A stretch of DNA of 34,537 nt, taken from assembly GCA_005878515.1 (NCBI GenBank), contig VBLZ01000100.1, positions 1 through 34,537 on the forward strand, read 5' to 3'. The notes beneath the pieces are model-generated. The model was not told the DNA's origin. It did not search any database and saw nothing but the letters and a program-made list of their open reading frames with translations. Source of the DNA: Methanobacteriota archaeon. Its GTDB lineage: Archaea > Thermoplasmatota > Thermoplasmata > RBG-16-68-12. The translations under genes were made by a program, and so were the position numbers. Numbering within the stretch: position 1 is the stretch's first letter; each line of letters opens with the position of its first letter. Positions 23,116-31,780 of this stretch are shown piece after piece.

Positions 23116-23367
23116 TCACAGCCCCAGGTAACCGAAAATCCCGTGGAAAACGCCGGGTCCGTATCGCATGATCAGGTAGATGACGAAGCCCAGGGCGCCG
23201 ATCGCGGCGATCCCGACGCCCGTGATCAGCACGACCTTGGAGTACTCGTCCGACGTGGGCCGGCGCGCCATCTTCAGGACACGGCCGTAGCGGCCCTTCC
23301 CGAGGCGCTTCGCACGCTCCTCAATCCGCCGTTGAACCTCCCAGCTCCGATCCACGATGTCCGCCAT
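23116..23367 (-). CDS. secE: Preprotein translocase subunit SecE (Sec61 gamma)
   Basis: An 83-residue single-pass membrane protein that clamps SecY. The amphipathic VQRRIEERAKRLGKGRYGRVLKMARRPTSDEYSKV segment followed by one TM helix (VVLITGVGIAAIGALGFVIYLI) is the SecE signature. ATG 23367 was chosen over the longer track start, which runs into ftsZ. It lies four bases after the ftsZ stop and four before spt5, indicating one operon. Confidence 0.93.
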   Translation of the reverse strand: MADIVDRSWEVQRRIEERAKRLGKGRYGRVLKMARRPTSDEYSKVVLITGVGIAAIGALGFVIYLIMRYGPGVFHGIFGYLGL

Positions 23368-23371
23368 GGCA

Positions 23372-24478
23372 TCACCGTACGATGTCGACCCCGCCGTGGG
23401 CGCGCACGTGCTCCCCCGGGCCAAGGATCTGCTTCGATCGCACGCCGGTCAGGATGAGCATGACCCGCAGCTTGTGCTCCAAGCTCGGGTCGACCGCCGC
23501 GCCCCAGATGATTCGCGCGTTCGGCGCAATGCGACCCTGGACGATTTCGGCGACCTTCTCGGCCTCGGCGACGCTCATGTCGTTCCCGCCCGTGACGTTC
23601 ACGAGGGCTCCGGTCGCGGCGCTGATGTCGACGTCGATCAGGGGCGAATTGATCGCCTCTTCGATCGCCTCTTCCGAGCGGTTGTCACGATCGGATTCGC
23701 CCAGGCCGATCATCGCGACCCCGCCGCCCTTCATGATCGTCTTGATGTCGTTGAAGTCCAGGTTAACGAGGCCGGGCTTCGTGATGATTTCCGTGATTCC
23801 TTTGATCGCCCGCATCAGCACATCGTCCGCGACCTTGAACGCCGCATTCAGCGCCAGACGCGGGACGAGTTCAAGGAGTTTGTCATTCGGGATCACGACG
23901 ACCGTGTCCGCGAAGTTGCGGAGTTTCTCGAGGCCATACTCGGCGTTCTCGGCTCGGATCGCTCCCTCGGCCCGGAAGGGGAACGTGCAGATCGCGATCG
24001 TGAGGGCGCCCGCCTCCTTCGACAGCTGCGCGAGGACCGGGGCGCCGCCTGTGCCGGTGCCGCCTCCGAGGCCGCACGTGATGAAGACCATGTCCGCCCC
24101 CTGGACGACGGACCGGAGTTCGTCCGCCGCTTCGCGGGCGGACTCCTCGCCGACTTGGGGGAGTGCCCCGGCCCCGAGGCCCCGCGTGACGCGGCGTCCC
24201 AGGAGGAGCTTGTGAGGCGACCGGATGATCAGGAGATGCTGGGCGTCCGTGTTCGCGGCGAAGAGCTCCGCCCCGACGATGCCGGACTCGACGAGCCGGT
24301 CGATCGTGTTGCAGCCGCCCCCTCCAATGCCGACGATCTTGATGTTCGTCCTCAGGCTGGCGAGGATCCGCTCGAGTTCGGCGTCCTCCGCGCCGACGCC
24401 CATCGACTGCGTGGGGGATTCAGGGAGCCGCGGCTGAACGCCCGAACGACTCACGACTTCCCTGACAATGGAATCCAT
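23372..24478 (-). CDS. ftsZ: Cell division GTPase FtsZ (downstream copy)
   Basis: A 368-residue tubulin-like GTPase forming the division ring. The nucleotide-binding segments are IVGIGGGGCNTIDRL, the tubulin signature GGGTGTG (138-144, followed by GAP) and VVVIPNDKLLEL. The catalytic T7 loop NLDFNDIKTIM retains both aspartates. The protein ends at GVDIVR with no long C-terminal tail, as in many archaeal FtsZ. ATG 24478 is preferred over the longer ORF start. A TATA-like TTATTAAT (about 24544-24553, minus strand) lies about 70 nt upstream. It is the first gene of the ftsZ-secE-spt5 run and 128 bp from a second ftsZ. Confidence 0.96.
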   Translation of the reverse strand: MDSIVREVVSRSGVQPRLPESPTQSMGVGAEDAELERILASLRTNIKIVGIGGGGCNTIDRLVESGIVGAELFAANTDAQHLLIIRSPHKLLLGRRVTRGLGAGALPQVGEESAREAADELRSVVQGADMVFITCGLGGGTGTGGAPVLAQLSKEAGALTIAICTFPFRAEGAIRAENAEYGLEKLRNFADTVVVIPNDKLLELVPRLALNAAFKVADDVLMRAIKGITEIITKPGLVNLDFNDIKTIMKGGGVAMIGLGESDRDNRSEEAIEEAINSPLIDVDISAATGALVNVTGGNDMSVAEAEKVAEIVQGRIAPNARIIWGAAVDPSLEHKLRVMLILTGVRSKQILGPGEHVRAHGGVDIVR

Positions 24479-24606
24479 TTTTCGGCCTCCGGCTGCCCGA
24501 GGAAGCGAATGAAGCAACCGCGACATTCACGTAAAGGAGGACGATTAATAAATGTTTCCGGGTTCGCGCCGTCCTCCTCGCCTCCCGTGGATCGCCACGG
24601 GGCAAT

Positions 24607-25701
24607 TCAGCGGATGACGTCGACGCCGACGCGGGCCTTCTCCTCCGAGGGATCCCGTCGCCCGACAATCTGCTTCGACTTGACGCCGGTCGCGACGAGC
24701 ATGACGCGCAACGTGTGTTCGAGCGACGCGTCGACGGTCGCGCCCCAGATGATCCGCGCGGTCGGAGAGACCTTCGATTGGACGACCTCGGCAACGCGCT
24801 CCGCCTCGGAAATCGTCATGTCGTTCCCGCCCGTAACGTTGATCAGCACGCCGTGGGCGGTCGACACATCGACCTCGAGGAGCGGCGAGTTGATCGCCTC
24901 TTCGATTGCCTCGACGGCGCGGTTGTCACCGACGGCCTGGCTCTCGCCGAGGCCAATCATCGCGACCCCGCCGCCTTTCATGATCGTCTTCACGTCGTTG
25001 AAGTCGAGGTTCACGAGGCCGGGCTTCGTGATGATTTCCGTGAGTCCTTTGATCGACCGCATGAGGACCTCGTCCGCGAACTTGAACGCGAGGTTCAACG
25101 ACTGCCGCGGCACTAGGTCGAGCAGTTTGTCGTTCGGGATCGTGATCACCGTGTCGGCCGCGTCGCGGAGCCGCTCGAGCCCCCATTCCGCGCTCTCCAT
25201 CCGGAGCTTCCCTTCGCCCCGGAAAGGCAAGGTCACGACCGCGATCGTCAGCGCGCCCATCTCCTTCGCCAGCCGGGCGACGTAGCCGCAGCTGCCGGTG
25301 CCCGTCCCGCCACCCAGGCCGCACGTCACGAACACGATGTCCGCGCCTTGCACGATCGCGCGCAGCTCCTCTTCGGCCTCCCGCGCGGCTTCCTCGCCGA
25401 TCTGCGGCAGCGCGCCGGCCCCGAGGCCCTTCGTGATCCGACGGCCGAGCAGGACCTTCTTCGGGGAAGCGATATGGAGCAGGTGTTGCGCGTCCGTGTT
25501 GCATGCGTACAGCTCGGCCCCGACAATCCCCTCGTTGTAAACGCGGCCGATCGTGTTGCAGCCTCCACCACCGAGGCCGATGATCTTGATGTTCGTCCGC
25601 ATCTTGCTGAGCATCTCTTCGAGCTCGGCGTCGACCCGGCTGTCTTCAAATGCGGGGGCACTCCCTTCCCGGGCGAGAACGTCCTCTAACATCGAATTCA
25701 T
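24607..25701 (-). CDS. ftsZ: Cell division GTPase FtsZ (upstream paralog)
   Basis: A 364-residue FtsZ closely similar along its length to the adjacent copy. It has IIGLGGGGCNTIGRV, the signature GGGTGTG (130-136), TITIPNDKLLDLVPR and the catalytic NLDFNDVKTIM, so it is probably a GTPase. Directly after the signature it has SCGYVARLA where most FtsZ have an A/G-A-P helix start, a difference near the phosphate-binding loop. It has a linker insertion near the C-terminus (GRRDPSEEKARVGVDVIR). ATG 25701 follows AGGTGC and a TATA-like TTTTAAATAG (around 25766-25776) lies about 70 nt upstream. The pair is a tandem duplication; functional specialisation like that of haloarchaeal FtsZ1 and FtsZ2 is possible. 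Confidence 0.95.
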   Translation of the reverse strand: MNSMLEDVLAREGSAPAFEDSRVDAELEEMLSKMRTNIKIIGLGGGGCNTIGRVYNEGIVGAELYACNTDAQHLLHIASPKKVLLGRRITKGLGAGALPQIGEEAAREAEEELRAIVQGADIVFVTCGLGGGTGTGSCGYVARLAKEMGALTIAVVTLPFRGEGKLRMESAEWGLERLRDAADTVITIPNDKLLDLVPRQSLNLAFKFADEVLMRSIKGLTEIITKPGLVNLDFNDVKTIMKGGGVAMIGLGESQAVGDNRAVEAIEEAINSPLLEVDVSTAHGVLINVTGGNDMTISEAERVAEVVQSKVSPTARIIWGATVDASLEHTLRVMLVATGVKSKQIVGRRDPSEEKARVGVDVIR

Positions 25702-25765
25702 TGCAGCACCTGCAGAGCCTGCGAGTTCATCCCATCCCGCAAGATGGCCGCGTATCCGGCGGACG

Positions 25766-25776
25766 CTATTTAAAAG
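25766..25776 (-). promoter_or_regulatory. TATA box of the upstream ftsZ
   Basis: CTTTTAAATAG on the minus strand, about 70 nt upstream of ATG 25701, implies a leader of roughly 45 nt that contains the Shine-Dalgarno-like AGGTGC. Confidence 0.6.
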
Positions 25777-25849
25777 TTGTCGGACGAACGTCCGCCGCGT
25801 TGACAAACACGCGCGAATCGTCCTCGATTCGCGTGCCGATCCGCGTGCG

Positions 25850-27142
25850 TTACTCGGAGAGCGCGGCCTTCGATGCCTTGCGAACGGCGTCGACCGCTTC
25901 CGCCGGTGCGGCGACCATGACGACCCAGTCGACGACCTGACGGACCTGGAGCGCGCGGCCGAGCGGACTCACCTTCGAGAACGGTTTCACGTCGCCGTCG
26001 TCGAGGATGGGGACCTCCGTCTTTGCGATGCGAGGCTCGCTCAACAGTAATTCAGGAAGCGGGACATCGACGATGACCTGGCCCGGCTTCACGCCGGCCC
26101 GCCGCGCGATGCGGTCCTCCACGCGCCGGCGCTCGTCTGGATCTTTGAACGATGCGAGCACCGCCCGCGTGGCGTCGGTGAGATCGTCCCGGTCCGACGC
26201 GAGGACGCGCTTGTAGAGCTTGCGATATTTCAGCCGCAGCGCGATCTCCCGCTGGAGCGGCCCCTGATGGACGAGCCAGTTCAGGAGCTCATGGTCCACC
26301 ATCTTCTGGATGTCGGCGATCGGTGCGTCGGACCGTTCCACGGCGCGCGCGAGCATCTCCTCGGCGATGCGGACGGTCTTGTGGAAGTACACCGAGGAGT
26401 ACATCAGGCCCCGCGCAACGAGCATCCCCTCCAGGGCCGGAAGGCCCTTGCGATCCAGGGCGAGCTCGCCCCGGTGGGTCCGGAGCGTTTGCAGGAGGCG
26501 GGAGAAGTCGATCGTCCCGTGGGAGGCGCCCGTATAATGCGCGTCCCGCATGAGGTAGTCGATCTGGTCCGCATCCATCGGGCTATGGATGATCTGCGCG
26601 AGGTACCGTTTCAACTCCTTCCGGCCTCCGGGCACGAGCAGGCCAGCGCCCCTCTCCGAAGGCCCGCGGATTAGGTCGGCGACGGCCGCGGGATTCACCC
26701 CGTGCGCTTCGAGCACTTCGTGAATCCGCTTGACGTCCGGGAAGGCGCGCCGATCTTCCGGGGACACGTTGTCGTCGTGGCCCGTGATGATCCGCTGCGT
26801 CAGGTGCATGTGGTCCACCGCGAGCTCGCGGCTTAGGACGTGCTCCAAGGTATGGGAGAACGGACCGTGCCCGACGTCGTGGAGAAGGCCCGCCGCCTGG
26901 ACGAGCTTTCGTTCGTCGTCCGGCAGGCCGAGTGCGCGCGCCATCTCCCCCGCGACGTGGCCTACGCCGAGGCAATGCTCGACTCGAGAATGATTCGCCC
27001 CCGGGAACACGAGATACGTCAGGCCGAGCTGCCGAATCGAATTGAGTCGCTGCAGCTCGAGCGTTTCGAGGAGGTCGAGGGTGAGCGGATCGAGGCGGAT
27101 CGTCCCGTGGACTGTGTCCGTGATCGTCTTCAGATCCGCCAT
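25850..27142 (-). CDS. HD-domain phosphohydrolase, SAMHD1/dNTPase-like
   Basis: A 430-residue metal-dependent phosphohydrolase. The HD signature is present: HSRVEHCLGVGHVA (H51, H56), LLHDVGHGPFSH (H88, D89) and SPMDADQIDYLMRDA (about 187-201), the layout of SAMHD1 and related dNTP triphosphohydrolases. The N-terminal DTVHGTIRLDPLTLDLLETLELQRL is typical of that group. Substrate could be dNTPs or another nucleotide; a housekeeping role in pool control is inferred. TATA-like CTATATATGG on the minus strand is centred about 27 nt upstream of ATG 27142, so the mRNA should be leaderless. It lies downstream of and parallel to the substrate-binding protein gene. Confidence 0.88.
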   Translation of the reverse strand: MADLKTITDTVHGTIRLDPLTLDLLETLELQRLNSIRQLGLTYLVFPGANHSRVEHCLGVGHVAGEMARALGLPDDERKLVQAAGLLHDVGHGPFSHTLEHVLSRELAVDHMHLTQRIITGHDDNVSPEDRRAFPDVKRIHEVLEAHGVNPAAVADLIRGPSERGAGLLVPGGRKELKRYLAQIIHSPMDADQIDYLMRDAHYTGASHGTIDFSRLLQTLRTHRGELALDRKGLPALEGMLVARGLMYSSVYFHKTVRIAEEMLARAVERSDAPIADIQKMVDHELLNWLVHQGPLQREIALRLKYRKLYKRVLASDRDDLTDATRAVLASFKDPDERRRVEDRIARRAGVKPGQVIVDVPLPELLLSEPRIAKTEVPILDDGDVKPFSKVSPLGRALQVRQVVDWVVMVAAPAEAVDAVRKASKAALSE

Positions 27143-27162
27143 CCGACGCGCCAGCCCATGCG

Positions 27163-27174
27163 TCCATATATAGA
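27163..27174 (-). promoter_or_regulatory. TATA box of the HD phosphohydrolase gene
   Basis: ATCTATATATGGA on the minus strand, centred about 27 nt before ATG 27142, which places transcription start at the initiation codon. Confidence 0.65.
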
Positions 27175-27258
27175 TTCGGCGAGACCGTTCGATGCATCAT
27201 CTGCCGGATAGAGCGGCGATGAATCGTCGCGATCCGGAGCCTCGACTGAAACTCCGTC

Positions 27259-29817
27259 TTACGCTTTCGACAGTTGAGAGTAGTCAAGGCCCCTCAGCAT
27301 CGGGTTGAAGTAGTAGCCGCTGACCCATGCTCGCTCGACATGGAAACTCGTCGCCTGGAAGACCCACAGGTACGGCACGTCGTCGAGGACCGCGCGGGCC
27401 GTGAGGTCGAGGAATTCCAGCAGCCGTGTCGTCTCGTTCAACTCGCTCGCGGCGGCGTCGATGCGGGCATCGAGGGTTACGTTGCTATATCCAATCCACG
27501 TGGAATACGCGCTCCCGGTTCGAAGGAACGGCACAACGGAATCCAGCGGATCGGCGAAACGAGGCGCCCACGACAGGAGGGCGAGCGGGAGACCGCCGTC
27601 ATGCAACGCCCGATTATACACGGCCGAGTCGAGGGATCGGACGGCGACCAGGATGACACCCGGAGAACCTTCGCGCGCGTGCAGCGCCTCGAGGCCCTGG
27701 GCCAAGAGGCGGCACCCCTGTTCCTCGTACGCACTCCCCGCCCGGTAGTACAGCGTGAGGTTGAACCCCGACGTCCAGTACGGCGTCGCGTTCAGTTCGG
27801 TCGCGGCTCGAGCCAAATCGAAGGGGAAGAGGGGGATGCTCGCGTTGTATCCCGGAAGGCCGAGCGGGATCGGTCCGCGGGGTTGGAGTCCCGCATCGTG
27901 GGTCACGTTCACGAGGAAGGCGCTGTAATCGAATGCGTAGGTGAACGTCCTGCGAATGTGGACGTCCGCAAAGAAGGTCGCCAGCACCGTACTCGGATCC
28001 GGCGTCGCGGTGAGGTTGATCCTCTGGTTGTAGCCGAAAAACGACATGTCGAACGCGGGGCGGTCTTTCGCGATCCGCAAGGTCGGGGACTTCGGCGTCC
28101 CGTCCGCGTTCATCACGTCCCACTGGTGGTCCCGATCGATCGCGGCCGTATCCACGTCCCCGGCGAGGAGCAGGAACTTGCGGCTCACGACGTCGCGCAC
28201 CGGAAGGAGGTGGACGGCCGGGGCCTTGGCGGGGCCTCGCCAAGACTGATTGAACCGCGTCAGCACAATGGCTTGGTTCGGCGACCAAGTCGTCAGGGTG
28301 AACGGTCCGCTCCCGCAGTCCGCACCCCGAGCTAAGATGGAATTCGGGACGCCCCATCGGACGCTTCCGTTTTTTCCAACGCAGGCCTGTGACAGGATGG
28401 ATCCGACAGTCGAAGCGAGGATCGGCAGGAAGGCGGAATATGAGCGCAGGAGATGGAAGACGACGGTATAGTTCCCGGTTGGCTCGACCGTGGAGTTGCT
28501 CACAGCCCAGGCGGTCGAGACATTCAGCGCCGTCGTATCCCACGATGGTTCCGGTGGCAAGGCGGCGCTCATGTGCGCCGGGACCGCGGACCGCACCGGG
28601 AAGGTCACGTTGGCCCAGTCTCCGATCGTGCAGTTCTGCTTTCCCGCGACCGACGGATTGCAGTCCGCGTTCGTGAACGTGCTGATGCGATTGGTCATGA
28701 GACCTTCGAGGATCCGCGAAGGTCCGTCGGCCGGGTGGATGGCGAGCAGCCGCCGGAACGAGCTCGAGACATCCGTCGCCGTCATGTGCGTCTGATCGTG
28801 GAACATCACGTCGGTCCGCAGCTGGAAGGTGTAGTTCTTCCCGTCGGGCGACGTGCCGTTGTTGGCCATCGACGGCAAGTCTGTGGCGAGGCGAGGCACG
28901 AGCGAATCGACGCTTTCGATCCCGGACGGAACCGCGATGAGCGTTTCGTACACGTTCTGGAGGACCTCGCCGCCCGCGGAGTCGTTATCGATCGCGGACT
29001 CGAGCGAGTCCGGTTCCCGCGCGGTCGCCGCCGCGAAAATGTTGGGATACTTCACCTGGGCCAGCGGAGCGCCGGAGACAACGCGCACGGTGTAGCCCGC
29101 GGACTTCGCGAACGCCCCCGACGACAAGATCAATCGGACGAAGTAGGTCCCCGGCGAGGAGAACCGGTGTACCGTCTCACCGACCTCGAGGGCCGTGCCG
29201 GTCGTATTCGCGGTCCCGTCTCCCCACGAGTAGCTGAACGAGAACAAGGATGCGTTCTCGGCGGCGCTCACGACCGAGTACGCTCCGCCGCGGGAGACGT
29301 TCGATGCGTTGTTCCACGACCATACGTACGCCCATGAGGCATTTCCGCTGAACCGGATCTCGGAGCCGACCGTCGCGGCGGACCGGTTCGCCGTGAGCGC
29401 CGCGAGACCGTTCGCTCCGACGCACGTCACCGCGCAACCGGAGGGCGACGGCGGGCTTGCGGGGACCGTGCCGTCAGACGGAGCTGAGCGCACGTGAATG
29501 AACAGGAGCCGGTCATCGTTCGTCGCGATGCCACCCTTGCCGTCGCTCACGGTCAGGACCGCGGTGTACCAGCCGGGCACGGCATAGGCGTGGGGCTCCT
29601 GGGCCCCCGATCCGGTTCCGCCGTCGCCGAACTCCCAAAAGTAGCTCAGCGCATCGCCGTCGGGGTCGGTCGCGTGCGCGGTGAATGCGAGCTTCGTGGG
29701 AGACGCGCTCGCGATGGCAATGTCATCGCTCACCGAGACGTCGGTGATGGCCGGCGGGCGGTTGGGCTGACGAACCGCGATGGCGAATGCGGTGATCGTG
29801 ATCAGGGCCACGACCAC
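27259..29817 (-). CDS. PKD-containing oligopeptide/solute-binding protein (SBP family 5)
   Basis: An extracytoplasmic solute-binding protein of ABC importers, 852 residues as called. After an N-terminal hydrophobic anchor come two PKD-like domains (about 24-110 with FWEFGDGG, and 145-247 with YSWGDGTANT), then an OppA/DppA-like domain from about residue 253 (AREPDSLESAIDNDSAGGEVLQNVYETL, YTFQLRTDVMFHDQTHMTATDV). Sequons are abundant. The called GTG 29817 cuts into the hydrophobic segment and leaves no basic n-region. The frame is open upstream to a TAG at 29959 and encodes a plausible Pro/Glu-rich N-tail with TRWPWGRIT before the anchor, but no ATG, GTG or TTG is present there. A non-canonical start or a sequence error is likely. 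No permease genes are adjacent. Confidence 0.85.
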   Translation of the reverse strand: MVVALITITAFAIAVRQPNRPPAITDVSVSDDIAIASASPTKLAFTAHATDPDGDALSYFWEFGDGGTGSGAQEPHAYAVPGWYTAVLTVSDGKGGIATNDDRLLFIHVRSAPSDGTVPASPPSPSGCAVTCVGANGLAALTANRSAATVGSEIRFSGNASWAYVWSWNNASNVSRGGAYSVVSAAENASLFSFSYSWGDGTANTTGTALEVGETVHRFSSPGTYFVRLILSSGAFAKSAGYTVRVVSGAPLAQVKYPNIFAAATAREPDSLESAIDNDSAGGEVLQNVYETLIAVPSGIESVDSLVPRLATDLPSMANNGTSPDGKNYTFQLRTDVMFHDQTHMTATDVSSSFRRLLAIHPADGPSRILEGLMTNRISTFTNADCNPSVAGKQNCTIGDWANVTFPVRSAVPAHMSAALPPEPSWDTTALNVSTAWAVSNSTVEPTGNYTVVFHLLRSYSAFLPILASTVGSILSQACVGKNGSVRWGVPNSILARGADCGSGPFTLTTWSPNQAIVLTRFNQSWRGPAKAPAVHLLPVRDVVSRKFLLLAGDVDTAAIDRDHQWDVMNADGTPKSPTLRIAKDRPAFDMSFFGYNQRINLTATPDPSTVLATFFADVHIRRTFTYAFDYSAFLVNVTHDAGLQPRGPIPLGLPGYNASIPLFPFDLARAATELNATPYWTSGFNLTLYYRAGSAYEEQGCRLLAQGLEALHAREGSPGVILVAVRSLDSAVYNRALHDGGLPLALLSWAPRFADPLDSVVPFLRTGSAYSTWIGYSNVTLDARIDAAASELNETTRLLEFLDLTARAVLDDVPYLWVFQATSFHVERAWVSGYYFNPMLRGLDYSQLSKA

Positions 29818-30126
29818 GACCGCGGTGATTCGACCCCAGGGCCAACGCGTGGGAGCTTCGGGCCCTGGGGGAACGGGAACGCGTCCTCCCTCCGCGTCCG
29901 TTTCGGGCTCCGTATAGGTTCCCTCCGGGCCGGAAGTCGTGGAAAGGGGGAGTCGACTCTAATAGTTTATCTGACGAAACTCGAACTCGGATGCGCGACC
30001 AAGTGCGATCGACACGCAATCCGGGAGACAGGGAGCGATTGCGCGCTCTTCGTCTCGCACCGGGCGCGCTTCAACGCCAGCGCTTCTCCAAAGTTTCAAT
30101 TACGCTGCGTCGGTTGGGCGGGCGAC
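29818..30126. other. Region between the binding-protein gene and tRNA-Cys
   Basis: About 309 bp. The first 140 bp look like in-frame N-terminal coding sequence of the binding protein. GATAAACTA (minus strand, about 29963-29972) is a TATA candidate for it. The remainder before the tRNA holds an AT-richer stretch AAAGTTTCAATTACG that may belong to the tRNA promoter. No other gene is evident. Confidence 0.4.
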
Positions 30127-30199
30127 GCCGGGGTGACAGAGCGGCTAATGTGACCGACTGCAGATCGGTTTCCAGAGGGTTCGACTCCCTCCCCCGGCA
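30127..30199 (+). tRNA. tRNA-Cys (anticodon GCA)
   Basis: Cloverleaf: acceptor GCCGGGG/CCCCGGC, D-arm ACA/TGT, anticodon stem ACCGA/TCGGT with loop CTGCAGA (anticodon GCA), T-stem GAGGG/CCCTC with loop TTCGACT. The discriminator base 73 is A (30199), whereas tRNA-Cys almost always has U73, the main identity element for CysRS. No intron or encoded CCA. It is followed by cysteine-synthesis genes. Confidence 0.94.
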
Positions 30200-30364
30200 T
30201 CTTCGCATCCCGCGGCTCCGGACCGTTCCGACTCGTCGCGAGACCGATTTCGTAAGCGGAGCAAACCGAATCTGTTCGGGAGGACATCAGAGGTAACCGA
30301 CCCGCGCACGTTCTTATAGCGACCATCCTTTTCATCGAGTGTCGGTGACGGAGTCGGCCTAGCA

Positions 30365-31735
30365 ATGCGGGTCTTCGAGAGCATCCTCGACACAATCGGG
30401 AACACGCCCTTGGTCAAACTGCCGAAGATCATGGCGGGCGTCCCTTGCCTCGCGCTGGCCAAGCTCGAGATGATGAATCCCGGCGGGAGCGTCAAAGACC
30501 GAATCGGGGAGAAGATGATCGAGGATGCGGAGGCGAAGGGGCTGTTGAAACCCGGGGGAACGATCATCGAGCCCACGAGCGGCAACACCGGCCTGGGCCT
30601 CGCGATGGTCGCCGCGATCAAAGGCTACCGCGCGGTCTTCACGATGCCGGACAAGATGAGTCGGGAGAAGATCGACCTCCTGAAGGCCCTCGGGGCTCGC
30701 GTCGTCGTGACGCCCACGGCGGTTCCGCCGGAGCACCCGGATTCCTACTACCGCGTCGCGGAACGGATCCACCGCGACACTCCAAACTCCATTCTGCCCA
30801 ACCAGTATGCGAATCAGGCGAACCCCCGAGCCCACTATGAGACGACGGGCCCGGAAATCTGGCGGGACACCGACGGGACCGTCACGCACTTCGTCTGCGG
30901 GATGGGGACCGGGGGCACGATTAGCGGCGTGGGCAAGTTCCTCAAGGAGAAGAATCCGAAAGTCCAGGTCATCGGGGTCGACCCGCTCGGATCGATCTTG
31001 AAGGATTTCTTCTACAAGAAGGAACCCATGAAGGCCCACACCTACAAGATCGAAGGAATCGGGGAGGACTTCGTGCCGGAGTCCACCTGGTTCGACACGA
31101 TTGACGAGATCGTCAAGGTGGGCGACAAGGAGGCGTACCTGATGACGCGCCGCCTCGCCCGGGAGGAAGGCGTCCTCGCGGGGAGTTCGAGCGGCGCCGC
31201 CGTCGTTGCGGCCCGGCGAATTGCCGAGACGCTCGACCGGGCCGACGTGATGGTCGTCCTCTTGCCCGACACCGGCGAGCGCTACCTCTCGAAGGCCCAC
31301 AACGAGGAGTGGCTGAAGGAGCAAGGCTACCTCGAGGAACCGGTCGCGCCCCTCATGACGATCCTCCGGGCGAAGGAGCGAACGATTCCCGGCGTCGTAA
31401 CGGTCGACATCGCGGCGAAGGTCCGTGAGGCCGCCGACATGATGCGCCAGTACAACGTGTCCCAGCTCCCCGTCATGGACACGGGCATCCTCGTCGGCAG
31501 CCTGCGGGAGGAGATCCTGATGAAGGCCCTCCTCCAGAACCCGAAGCTCTACGACGATTACGTCGCCAAGGTGATGGAGAAACCGTTCCCCATCGTCGAG
31601 CCGGGTGCGGACCTCGAGCAGGTCTACAAACTCCTGTTGCGCGGCAGTCCCGCCGTCGTCGTTGGCAAGGAGAACCGACTCGAGGGGATCATCACCCGCA
31701 TCGACGTCATCGAGTACCTCGCGGGCCGCGCGTAG
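30365..31735 (+). CDS. cbs: Cystathionine beta-synthase (PLP fold II + CBS pair)
   Basis: A 456-residue PLP enzyme. The cysteine-synthase-type domain (residues 1-330) has the PLP lysine in NPGGSVKDR (K44), the substrate loop PTSGNTG (70-76) and the phosphate cradle GMGTGGT. The C-terminal region (about 340-456) forms two CBS motifs (AADMMRQYNVSQLPVMD and LLLRGSPAVVVGKENRLEGIITRIDVIEYL), which in relatives bind adenosyl ligands. It condenses serine and homocysteine to cystathionine; O-acetylserine sulfhydrylase activity cannot be excluded. TATA-like CTTATAG (30313-30319) lies about 50 nt upstream. It is followed 45 bp later by the PLP enzyme that would split cystathionine, so the pair encodes reverse transsulfuration from methionine to cysteine. 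Confidence 0.92.
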   Translation: MRVFESILDTIGNTPLVKLPKIMAGVPCLALAKLEMMNPGGSVKDRIGEKMIEDAEAKGLLKPGGTIIEPTSGNTGLGLAMVAAIKGYRAVFTMPDKMSREKIDLLKALGARVVVTPTAVPPEHPDSYYRVAERIHRDTPNSILPNQYANQANPRAHYETTGPEIWRDTDGTVTHFVCGMGTGGTISGVGKFLKEKNPKVQVIGVDPLGSILKDFFYKKEPMKAHTYKIEGIGEDFVPESTWFDTIDEIVKVGDKEAYLMTRRLAREEGVLAGSSSGAAVVAARRIAETLDRADVMVVLLPDTGERYLSKAHNEEWLKEQGYLEEPVAPLMTILRAKERTIPGVVTVDIAAKVREAADMMRQYNVSQLPVMDTGILVGSLREEILMKALLQNPKLYDDYVAKVMEKPFPIVEPGADLEQVYKLLLRGSPAVVVGKENRLEGIITRIDVIEYLAGRA

Positions 31736-31780
31736 CAAGCCTATTTACGGAGGACCCGCGACTCCGTCCCCGGCGATTCG

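Noticed and set aside
23357-25285. 642-aa plus-strand ORF opposite the two ftsZ genes
   Set aside because: Antisense to two conserved ftsZ genes; Arg/Asp-rich shadow composition.
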